A DNA stretch of 27,439 nucleotides. It comes from a virus. Shown here piece by piece: positions 1-5,809 of this stretch. The stretch's first letter is position 1. The number at the start of each line of letters is the position of its first letter. The stretch is taken from IMG/VR virus record IMGVR_UViG_3300033148_003861, positions 1-27,439 of that record. One strand, given 5' to 3'. The notes under the pieces were generated by a model. It ran no database searches. It was not told where the DNA came from and worked only from the letters and a program-made list of their open reading frames with translations. A program made the position numbers and the translations under genes.

Positions 1-540
1 ACTTTTATTTTGTGAGCTTGAGTAAATCGCATACGTGGCCTCCATATAGAATCTAGTGTAGAGAAACGCAGATCTCGAATGTGTGTTTATCGGAGTACTG
101 CGTTTGGGAGCTAGTAGTCAGATGGTGTGCATGATCAAGATTGCATTTCATAAGATCCTCCACTTCCAGGGTATCATAATAGGTAGATGATACGCCTAAG
201 ATTGTTCCTATATGTTTGAACTATGGTAGGAGAGGTATACTCTACAGAATAATTGATCTGAAACTTTAAATATCAGTTGTATTTTATCTACTACAGAATA
301 ATCTTAGGTAATCTTAGGGAAACTACGTGGAACTATCTCGCAGAGCAAAAACGGTGATGCCGTTTAAACATGCATAGATGCGTTCTAAGGCATTCTCACT
401 GCAAAAAGGTATTAAGTATCCACTGTCTCTGTATAGTGAGTTTGGCTATAGACTTGCTTATGAGTCTCGTATAGTCATTAGTAAACGTTGACTAACTACC
501 ATTCGTCTACTAGATCTCTTGCGCATACTAGCAGCTTTTG

Positions 541-790
541 AGAGTTTAATATCTTGATACCCGTAACAAGCTTTGTTGTAAAACACATGCAAAAGAGTAT
601 TAATAGCTTAAGGTATAGAGAGTTTAAGGTATGAAATACTTGAGAGTTTAAACTCTGTAACTAGTGCGAGGAAAAGAGTAAGAGCTTTTAAGGTCTTAAG
701 AGAAAAAGAGTTTAAGTTAAAGAAGTCTTAAGCTATTAGTACCCGGTACTCCCCAACAGGTACCTTCAGAGTCTAATTATAGTCTTAAGG
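541..790. repeat. Cluster of short palindromes and direct repeats
   Basis: The 8-mer GAGTTTAA occurs at 542-549, 620-627, 644-651 and 708-715. The third copy lies inside a perfect 14-bp palindrome AGAGTTTAAACTCT at 643-656. The palindrome CTTAAG occurs four times, at 607-612, 695-700, 727-732 and 784-789. AGGTACCT (758-765) is another palindrome, and GGTAC (745-749) can pair with GTACC (760-764). Short palindromes repeated at this density are typical of protein-binding sites in phage regulatory or replication regions; the protein is unknown. Confidence 0.6.
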
Positions 791-803
791 GCCTCTCTCG
801 TAC

Positions 804-890
804 AATTTATCTTTATTTTATTCTTAAATTATTTATAATTTATTATTTTTTTTTAAATAATTTTGATATTTTATTATTTTATTATTTTAT
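804..890. other. A/T-only tract, possible DNA-unwinding element
   Basis: Across 87 bases only three are G or C (811, 823, 865). The end of the tract (869-890) is nearly three copies of the 8-mer TTTTATTA. It lies directly after the palindrome cluster and before a GC-rich hairpin, an arrangement seen at some replication origins. It could equally be an UP-element-rich promoter region or a bendable spacer. Confidence 0.45.
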
Positions 891-911
891 CCTCGTAGCG
901 CGGCGCACCGC

Positions 912-941
912 AGCCGGGTAAACTGCTGAAAAGGCTCGGCT
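912..941 (+). other. GC-rich hairpin before the first gene
   Basis: AGCCGGG (912-918) pairs with CTCGGCT (935-941), with one G-U pair, and can extend by another U-G pair, leaving a loop of about 14 bases. The surrounding 891-940 is much more GC-rich than anything nearby. No U-tract follows, so it is not a standard intrinsic terminator. It may be a regulatory or packaging-related structure. Confidence 0.35.
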
Positions 942-969
942 TAAACATGCTCGAAATTTTGGCGATGCG

Positions 970-978
970 TGGTATAAT
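970..978 (+). promoter_or_regulatory. Extended -10 promoter
   Basis: TGGTATAAT matches the TGnTATAAT extended -10 consensus of sigma-70-type promoters. There is no good -35 box, which an extended -10 does not need. Transcription would start near 985, about 40 bases before the ATG at 1025. This is the best promoter I can see in the window and could drive the whole + strand gene block. Confidence 0.5.
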
Positions 979-1024
979 AGGCCAAAGTGGAGAAGTACCT
1001 TTTCGGACACAACTAGTCTCTACT

Positions 1025-1294
1025 ATGTCCAGCGAGATAATAAAAGACATTCTCCAATTTTTCGATGTTGTAGCGTTAATTTCAATTATATTTTTAACAG
1101 GAGCTGCATTTCAGCGACTTCGTAATGTTGAGGCGTTTATTAAGAACCATAAAATTTTTCATGACAAGGTAGTACAACTAGAGATAGAGTATGATAACCT
1201 CACAGAAAGAGTCACTCATGTTAAAGCAGACATTAGAGAGATTAGGAAGCGATGTTTTGAACTTCACAGCGAAAAACATACTTCCAGATCTTGA
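1025..1294 (+). CDS. Small single-pass membrane protein with coiled coil
   Basis: The protein is 89 residues from ATG 1025. A hydrophobic segment near residues 14-28 (VVALISIIFLTGAAF) is followed by a charged helical region, rich in heptad-like Leu/Val/Ile with Glu/Lys, that should form a coiled coil. This shape fits an inner-membrane spanin-like protein or a single-pass holin, and a holin and an endolysin are encoded downstream; the function is inference. An in-frame ATG at 947 is upstream of the extended -10 box, so I prefer 1025, although neither start has a strong Shine-Dalgarno. It overlaps another ORF in a different frame from 1218. Confidence 0.6.
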   Translation: MSSEIIKDILQFFDVVALISIIFLTGAAFQRLRNVEAFIKNHKIFHDKVVQLEIEYDNLTERVTHVKADIREIRKRCFELHSEKHTSRS

Positions 1295-1385
1295 TATTTT
1301 TGATTACAACTATGCGCGAAAGCGATTAGAGAACTCTCCTTTATGCCTAGAGTCAAAAACAAGCTGCGAGAAAATCGAAAAGTAG
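1218..1385 (+). CDS. Possible small overlapping ORF, unknown function
   Basis: This 55-residue frame (upstream in-frame ATG at 1191) overlaps the end of the membrane protein gene and the start of the next gene, and fills the 48-base gap between them. ATG 1218 has an AAAGAG-like ribosome site seven bases upstream. The product is charged, without a membrane segment, and has two cysteines near its end. It has no lipobox, so it is not an Rz1-type outer spanin. It could be a real overlapping gene or chance. Confidence 0.3.
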   Translation: MLKQTLERLGSDVLNFTAKNILPDLDIFDYNYARKRLENSPLCLESKTSCEKIEK

Positions 1386-1675
1386 GAATAGATCGGATAG
1401 CAAATAAACTGGAGGAGAATTTTCCTGATCTAGTATCTCCAACAGAGGTGCGTGAAATTCTTAATGAGAATGGTGCGAGTGTTTCCGATGTAACTGAGCG
1501 TTTAGTACAAGTTTTTCAGACATCAGAGCAAGACAAAACTATCCATGATATTGGCAAAACTTTTTTACAAATGCATGGAGTTTTAAAAGATGCAGAAAAT
1601 CAAGGGACTGCAATTAATCTAGTAATTCAGTCTGATGATGCGAAAGTTCTTAATATTTTGAATCCCGAAAGATGA
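1343..1675 (+). CDS. Helical protein, possible small terminase-like subunit
   Basis: The product has 110 residues. The N-terminal half is predicted helical (IANKLEENFPDLVSPTEVRE). The C-terminus ends in a pattern, INLVIQSDDAKVLNILNPER, that resembles the end of some phage small terminase-type packaging proteins. That resemblance is from memory, not a search. If correct, it would recognise phage DNA and partner with TerL encoded at 4277, though the lysis genes lie between them. ATG 1343 has only a weak ribosome site. Another helical DNA-binding protein is possible. Confidence 0.45.
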   Translation: MPRVKNKLRENRKVGIDRIANKLEENFPDLVSPTEVREILNENGASVSDVTERLVQVFQTSEQDKTIHDIGKTFLQMHGVLKDAENQGTAINLVIQSDDAKVLNILNPER

Positions 1676-1732
1676 TATGGGACCAAGCAGCAAATTGTTT
1701 AATTTTCTCCTATTAGGTGACAATATACAAAG

Positions 1733-1936
1733 TTGCCTCTGGTCCCTCCCGCAATGATATATAGATGTTACTTTAAACCATTTGCTTTAGATATAACTTT
1801 GAAAGGCACCGAGTATCATTTTGATTTACAAGGCAAACATTATGTTCTTACCGAAAAACAATTCAAATTTTTATTTGAAATCTACGATACTATAAAGGAA
1901 CCAAATGACAATTCCAACACTGCAAAAAGCGCCTGA
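1733..1936 (+). CDS. Hypothetical protein, 67 residues
   Basis: I do not recognise the family. The centre looks like alternating strands (ITLKGTEYHFDLQGKHYVLT) followed by a helix (EKQFKFLFEIYDTI). TTG 1733 has AGGTGA 12 bases upstream, a longish spacing. ATG 1754, seven codons in, has no ribosome site, so the start is uncertain. The 3' end overlaps the next gene by 32 bases, suggesting translational coupling. Confidence 0.5.
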   Translation: MPLVPPAMIYRCYFKPFALDITLKGTEYHFDLQGKHYVLTEKQFKFLFEIYDTIKEPNDNSNTAKSA

Positions 1937-2228
1937 TAATGAAATTTTTGTATTTCATTATAGACCTCGTTTTCGTCCTGTGGAAGACTTTGTGCGAGGA
2001 CCAGATTTAAAAACAGTTAAACAGAAATGTATTGAATATTGTAATAAACATGGAATTACATTCATTTCTGTTAGACCTTTTTTCCTAGATCTAGAGAAAC
2101 CGTTGCGAGATAAGCGTATGTTACAGCCAGGGACGGTAGTAGAGGAAATTTCTGTATCAGAAACTCCTTCGACTAGTCCGCCTACACCTGTAGGAGCTAC
2201 TACGGAAATCAAAAAACTTCAGGAGTAG
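1905..2228 (+). CDS. Hypothetical protein, 107 residues
   Basis: It starts at ATG 1905 with a good AAGGA site about five bases upstream. The first 75 residues appear mixed alpha/beta (FVFHYRPRFRPVEDF, then a helix ending KHG). The last 30 residues are Ser/Thr/Pro-rich and probably disordered (ETPSTSPPTPVG). No known motif is visible. Its position suggests the lysis/packaging operon but not a function. Confidence 0.6.
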   Translation: MTIPTLQKAPDNEIFVFHYRPRFRPVEDFVRGPDLKTVKQKCIEYCNKHGITFISVRPFFLDLEKPLRDKRMLQPGTVVEEISVSETPSTSPPTPVGATTEIKKLQE

Positions 2229-2276
2229 CAACCAAATAGTTAACTAACATTCTCTTTAGCATTGAAGTAAGAATTG

Positions 2277-2547
2277 ATGACTCAGTTGAAATTAAAAAAT
2301 AAACTCTATTATAGTAATCCCTACGTTGTATCAGTGTTTGGGGATATCAGTAGTAGAGGGTGGTTCTGCATCAAGATGAGTAGCATGGTTCTATGATTTT
2401 TCTAAAGTACAAATAGCTATTATTGGAGCATTAGCTACATCATTAGTTTCTATTAGACATCTCTTACTAGTAGTATATGATGAAAATGGAGATCTTGTGA
2501 TTCTTGCAGTAACTCCACTACCTGAAGATTGGACGCCAGTGGAATGA
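2277..2547 (+). pseudogene. Frameshifted remnant of a small membrane protein
   Basis: Two reading frames lie end to end. ATG 2277 opens a 39-residue frame ending at TGA 2394-2396. In the next frame an open stretch of 55 codons runs from 2380 to the stop TGA at 2545-2547, with no ATG, GTG or TTG at its beginning. That second part contains a hydrophobic segment (IAIIGALATSLVSI) and an ordered tail ending PLPEDWTPVE. Its stop overlaps the next gene's ATG as ATGA, the standard junction here, which argues that it was coding. A one-base shift near 2377-2396 would join both parts into a protein of about 90 residues. A sequencing indel or genuine decay are both possible. Confidence 0.5.
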
Positions 2548-2840
2548 AAAAAATTATTTTTTGGCTATTTTTGAAAGTTTTTGGAGTGAAGAAGTTAGTA
2601 AAACAATTAACAGGAGGTAAAGTGTCTGGAACTTTGAATATCGTACTACAAGTTCTTGCAATTGTAGTACAACTTGGGAATGCTTTTGCTGGTATTGTCC
2701 CTGATGAATGGAAAGGAATTATTGTAGCAGTTGTTGCAATACTTCAGGCTATTCTTGCAAAAATTGGGATTAACAGAAATCCTGATGGGCAGCCAGTTAC
2801 AATGGCTTATGACTCTGCAACTAATAGGAGTATTGGTTAA
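2544..2840 (+). CDS. Holin-like membrane protein
   Basis: The product is 98 residues from ATG 2544; TTG at 2529 is an in-frame alternative. A basic N-terminus (MKKIIFWLFLKVFGVKKLVK) is followed by two hydrophobic segments near residues 31-51 (LNIVLQVLAIVVQLGNAFAG) and 58-75 (GIIVAVVAILQAILA), separated by a short PDEW turn. The tail is hydrophilic. Size, topology and closeness to the endolysin fit a two-pass holin that makes the membrane lesion releasing endolysin. The start overlaps the preceding stop as ATGA. Confidence 0.65.
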   Translation: MKKIIFWLFLKVFGVKKLVKQLTGGKVSGTLNIVLQVLAIVVQLGNAFAGIVPDEWKGIIVAVVAILQAILAKIGINRNPDGQPVTMAYDSATNRSIG

Positions 2841-3292
2841 TGGACAATAAGAATAAAGGTGCAACTGATTCAAGTAATGTGGGTAGGAATATTGGACAAG
2901 ATTTAGGTCAAACGCATACTTCCTATACCTCTAATGATGATGTTGGGACGGGTGAACGTTACAATGTAGCGAGCGCGGACCATCAAGGAATTCTGTTTAG
3001 TAACGATAAACTCACATTCGACCTAACGCGCGAAGCGGAAATGAATGGGATTCACAGGCGTAGTGATCTAGCCGAGAAACTCGATAATATTTCTGTTCAG
3101 GCTTTGCAAAATGCTGTTGAAACTTCTAATATGGTTGGTAAACAGGCAGTTCGTCATGGTGATCTTGCAATTGATCGTCAGTGGAATATTGACGAGCAGG
3201 CTGCTTTTGTTAAGGAAATTATTAACGATCCAGCCATTGAAGATGCAATCAAGGTTAAGATTATCGAAGCGATTGGAAGTTCACAAAAGTGA
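2840..3292 (+). CDS. Hypothetical hydrophilic protein between holin and endolysin
   Basis: The protein has 150 residues. The first 45 are rich in Asn, Gly, Ser, Asp and Thr and probably disordered. The remainder is predicted helical, with acidic and basic residues alternating through about residue 145. There is no signal peptide, membrane segment or catalytic motif I recognise. It is locked between holin and endolysin by TAATG and GTGA overlaps, so coexpression with the lysis genes is likely; a minor structural role is the other possibility. Confidence 0.6.
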   Translation: MDNKNKGATDSSNVGRNIGQDLGQTHTSYTSNDDVGTGERYNVASADHQGILFSNDKLTFDLTREAEMNGIHRRSDLAEKLDNISVQALQNAVETSNMVGKQAVRHGDLAIDRQWNIDEQAAFVKEIINDPAIEDAIKVKIIEAIGSSQK

Positions 3293-3762
3293 TAGATTTT
3301 GATTCTGCAGTAACTAGACTATTCAAGTTGGAGGGTGGTTATGCGCAAAAAGATAGTACTGCGGGATCAGTTAATTTTGGAATCACTGAGAGGTTTTTGG
3401 ATACAATCAATTACCCAGTTAAACCGATAGATCTAACAAAGAAAGAAGCCAAAGAACTTTACCGAGTTTACTTTTGGAACAAGCTTAAGTTAGACAACAT
3501 CAGACATGAAAATCTTGCACAGCTTATCTTTATCTGTGCTGTAAATGTTGGTACTAATAGAGCAATTCAGCTATTACAGCGAATTGTAGGAGTTAGAACC
3601 GACGGAATAATAGGTCCAATGACTCTCAAAGCTGTAAATCAATGCAGTGAGGGACTGTTATTGGACCTATTTCGTTTACAGATGGAATGTTTTTACATGC
3701 AACTTGCAAAACAAAAGAAGTATAAGAAGTACCTTAAAACTTGGTTAGAGAGATTAAAGTGA
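3289..3762 (+). CDS. Endolysin, GH108-type N-acetylmuramidase
   Basis: The protein has 157 residues. The family has a catalytic Glu in an EGGY motif; here EGGY is at residues 15-18, followed by DSTAGSVNFGIT, a variant of the usual DxGGxTNxGIT. YRVYFWNKLKLDNI matches the family's YxxYYW-type region. The C-terminal part (AVNVGTNRAIQLLQ, then DGIIGPMTL and WLERLK) matches the peptidoglycan-binding region usual in this family. It would cleave the glycan backbone of peptidoglycan. There is no signal peptide, so export depends on the holin. The start is GTG 3289, overlapping the preceding stop as GTGA, with GGAAG about ten bases upstream. Confidence 0.85.
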   Translation: MIDFDSAVTRLFKLEGGYAQKDSTAGSVNFGITERFLDTINYPVKPIDLTKKEAKELYRVYFWNKLKLDNIRHENLAQLIFICAVNVGTNRAIQLLQRIVGVRTDGIIGPMTLKAVNQCSEGLLLDLFRLQMECFYMQLAKQKKYKKYLKTWLERLK

Positions 3763-3981
3763 AACTAGAAGTTATTGACAAATATTCCTTCGACTTCTGG
3801 AGTGCAGATAAAGGAACTTGGATTTGGGAAAGTACTGATAATCCAGGTATTATGAAATTTCCAGATGAGAAAACTCTTTTGGAGTACTCTCAAACCCATG
3901 AGGGATCATTTCAAATGATTGGAATTGACAAATACTCAAAAGAAGTCATTGTAAGGAGATTAAAATGAAACTAGAAATTAT
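3750..3981 (+). repeat. Duplicated gene-junction sequence, two copies
   Basis: The 26 bases at 3750-3775 and 3956-3981 match at 24 positions. Each copy covers the last codons of the upstream gene (RLK-stop), the ribosome site, and the first codons of the downstream gene (KLE). One copy has GTG as start, the other ATG. The copies are 206 bases apart. Confidence 0.75.
3759..3968 (+). CDS. Small hypothetical protein, duplicated-start family
   Basis: The product has 69 residues. I take GTG 3759, with AGAGAG upstream and a GTGA overlap with the endolysin stop, over TTG 3741. The protein begins MKLEVIDKYSFDFW and contains a second IDKYS near its end (GIDKYSKEV). No known domain is visible. Its start region (3750-3775) is repeated at the start of the next gene (3956-3981), and the 24-residue ORF at 4189 starts MEIIDKYAVTF, so this looks like a small local family produced by tandem duplication. 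Confidence 0.55.
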   Translation: MKLEVIDKYSFDFWSADKGTWIWESTDNPGIMKFPDEKTLLEYSQTHEGSFQMIGIDKYSKEVIVRRLK

Positions 3982-4189
3982 ACAAAGTGAGTCAACTAAA
4001 CGTATCAAAGAAGAGAAACATACAAGAAGGGACAGAATCAACTTGAAGCCATTAATGGAGAAAGTTGATCCTGTTTTGGATGCAACCTCTCTGAGTTACT
4101 GTACAACAATTTCTCAATGTAACTTTTGTACCTATGAGATAGATTCAAGTGTTGATTATGGACCGAGATTTGAGGGAGACTTCTACTAA
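3965..4189 (+). CDS. Small hypothetical protein with three cysteines
   Basis: This 74-residue protein starts at ATG 3965 (GGAG upstream, ATGA overlap). The N-terminus is basic and likely helical. The C-terminal half contains SYCTTISQCNFCTYEID, with three cysteines in a C-x6-C-x2-C spacing. That could bind a metal, but the fourth ligand is not obvious. Only the first six or seven residues match the preceding gene. Confidence 0.55.
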   Translation: MKLEIIQSESTKRIKEEKHTRRDRINLKPLMEKVDPVLDATSLSYCTTISQCNFCTYEIDSSVDYGPRFEGDFY

Positions 4190-4263
4190 TGGAAATAATT
4201 GATAAGTATGCTGTTACTTTCATAGATTGTGAAAAAATAAGTATGTTGATACAATTATTGTAA
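4189..4263 (+). CDS. Tiny ORF, possible truncated copy of the 3759 gene
   Basis: ATG 4189 overlaps the previous stop as TAATG and opens a 24-residue frame ending at TAA 4261-4263. Its start MEIIDKYAVTF resembles KLEVIDKYSFDF at the start of the 3759 gene. It may be a real tiny gene, a truncated duplicate or just leader sequence for terL, which begins 13 bases after it and lacks a clear ribosome site of its own. Confidence 0.35.
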   Translation: MEIIDKYAVTFIDCEKISMLIQLL

Positions 4264-4276
4264 ACCAAAGTATTTA

Positions 4277-5809
4277 ATGAACATTCCAATCAATTTTATT
4301 AATAAGCCTACTCGAAACTTTTATGAGTCCACAGGTAGGCATACTTGTATTTGTGGGGGCTTTGGTTCTGGTAAGACATATGTAATGTGTAACAAAGCCA
4401 TTACACTTTTAACTCAATTCGATCAATATAAGTTTTTATTTGGACGGTATCGTTATAAAACTCTCAAGGAAACTACCATGAAGACATTTTATAAAATCTG
4501 TCCAACTGAATTATATGATCCAAAACTAGGGGGTCGTAGATCAGATATTGATGGCTATTGCCGACTAATAAATGGCTCTGAAATACTATTCGTTCACTTG
4601 GATGACTTTGATGAAGATATGCTGCGCGGCATTGAATTAAATGGTGCGTGCCTAGATCAAGCCGAAGAACTTAGTGAGGGAATAGTAGATGTATTAGATA
4701 CTAGACTAGGTCGCTGGGATATTGCACGACCTGGCAAAGATTTGCTGCGAATAAATCCTGATTGGCCTACTAATGAATTAGGAAGGTTTCGCATACCCGC
4801 ATATTTGATGCTTACTTGCAATCCTGAGGATGAGACTCATTGGATTTGGCGCAAGTATCATCCCGAATCATTAGAGCATCGTAATCACTATCCTGAATAT
4901 CAATACTTTGAAGTCTCTACGCTGGAAAATCCGCATTTACCTGCGGAGACGGTAAAAGTAATGCTTTCCCGTGATCCTTCCTGGGTAAATAGATTTGTCA
5001 AGGGACTCTGGGGAATTTCTCAAGCTACAGTCCATAAAGTATTATCCGAGTCTATTATCCAGCCTTCGCAAGCGTGGATAGAAAATCTCAAAAAGAAAGC
5101 AGTTTTGGTGCGAAGTTTTGATCACGGAGACACTTCGCCTAGTTGTTGCCTTTGGTGGGCATCTTACCAAGGTCAGTATTTTTGTTATCGCGAATACTAT
5201 GAACCTGACCTCCCAATTTCTAAGCATCGACAAAACATAACGGATCTGTCTGGGGACGAGTCCTATAGTTACTCCGTGGCAGATCCCGCTATCTTTAAAG
5301 TAGAGCAAAAATCTAGAGGAGGTTTCTGGAGTGTTGCTGATGAATATACAGATACCTCTCTAGGAGCACCTTCAATTCCTTTTATTGCAGGGGATAACAA
5401 TGAACTTGCAACCAGAAATCGGATTAATGAGTATTTGAAATTAGATGAGAATTTAAAGCATCCTATCACAGGAGAAAGTCCTGCACCGCGTCTTTACTTT
5501 GTGGAGCGCACGCCAGAGTATCCCCAAGGTTGTGCGAAAACTATTATAGAGTTACGGTCACAACGACGAGTAAAGTTAGGTTCCTTGAATGGTAGAGATG
5601 TTTACGGGGAAGAACGGCAAAAGGGTATTGATGACCATGCCTATGATGCAATGCGTTACTATGTTGCTTCCCATGCAGGATTTAAAGGTGAAATAAGAAA
5701 AGTCGCACCTCCCAGGAGTTTTCATGCTGAGAGGATTAGACTAAAAGCACTGAAAAACGCAGGGGCTTACAATAGAATGGGATTCATCCCTAGGGCGACA
5801 TTAAGATAA
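4277..5809 (+). CDS. terL: Terminase large subunit
   Basis: The 510-residue protein is the ATP-driven motor that packages DNA into the prohead and cuts it. The N-terminal ATPase has Walker A GGFGSGKT at residues 27-34 and a Walker B-like GACLDQAEE ending near 131, with the catalytic Glu in the DQAEE stretch. A coupling-type TCNPEDE motif follows. The C-terminal RNase H-like nuclease is marked by SFDHGDTSP and by DDHAYDAMRYY (452-462), which supply acidic metal ligands. Length is normal for the family. The start ATG 4277 has no clear Shine-Dalgarno. It overlaps the portal gene as TAATG. Confidence 0.95.
   Translation: MNIPINFINKPTRNFYESTGRHTCICGGFGSGKTYVMCNKAITLLTQFDQYKFLFGRYRYKTLKETTMKTFYKICPTELYDPKLGGRRSDIDGYCRLINGSEILFVHLDDFDEDMLRGIELNGACLDQAEELSEGIVDVLDTRLGRWDIARPGKDLLRINPDWPTNELGRFRIPAYLMLTCNPEDETHWIWRKYHPESLEHRNHYPEYQYFEVSTLENPHLPAETVKVMLSRDPSWVNRFVKGLWGISQATVHKVLSESIIQPSQAWIENLKKKAVLVRSFDHGDTSPSCCLWWASYQGQYFCYREYYEPDLPISKHRQNITDLSGDESYSYSVADPAIFKVEQKSRGGFWSVADEYTDTSLGAPSIPFIAGDNNELATRNRINEYLKLDENLKHPITGESPAPRLYFVERTPEYPQGCAKTIIELRSQRRVKLGSLNGRDVYGEERQKGIDDHAYDAMRYYVASHAGFKGEIRKVAPPRSFHAERIRLKALKNAGAYNRMGFIPRATLR

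Larger units (their letters stand above)
1..946. other. Gene-free leader region upstream of the late operon
   Basis: No convincing reading frame is present and stop codons are dense in all frames. Visible structures are a direct repeat CTACAGAATAAT at 242-253 and 291-302, a repeated AATCTTAGG just after it, a small hairpin at 349-365 (AAACGG/CCGTTT), an imperfect hairpin at 446-474, and a palindrome-rich stretch from about 540 to 790. A tract of almost pure A/T (804-890) and a GC-rich hairpin (912-941) follow. I found no tRNA. A role as origin, packaging-end or regulatory region is inference from position and composition. Confidence 0.7.

Noticed and set aside
349-365. Hairpin AAACGG/CCGTTT as a terminator
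   Set aside because: The stem is only six pairs and is not followed by a U-tract.
1-946. tRNA gene in the leader
   Set aside because: I found no T-arm consensus with matching acceptor and anticodon stems.
947-1024. ATG 947 as the start of the first gene
   Set aside because: It lies before the extended -10 box at 970-978, so a transcript from that promoter would not include it.
2388-2400. Programmed prfB-like +1 frameshift at CTA-TGA
   Set aside because: The P-site tRNA would re-pair poorly after slipping (CUA to UAU) and I see no properly spaced upstream stimulator. A plain frameshift mutation is simpler.
5042-5308. Minus-strand ORFs inside terL and other large genes
   Set aside because: They are shadows of well-supported + strand genes and have no recognisable product or ribosome site context.
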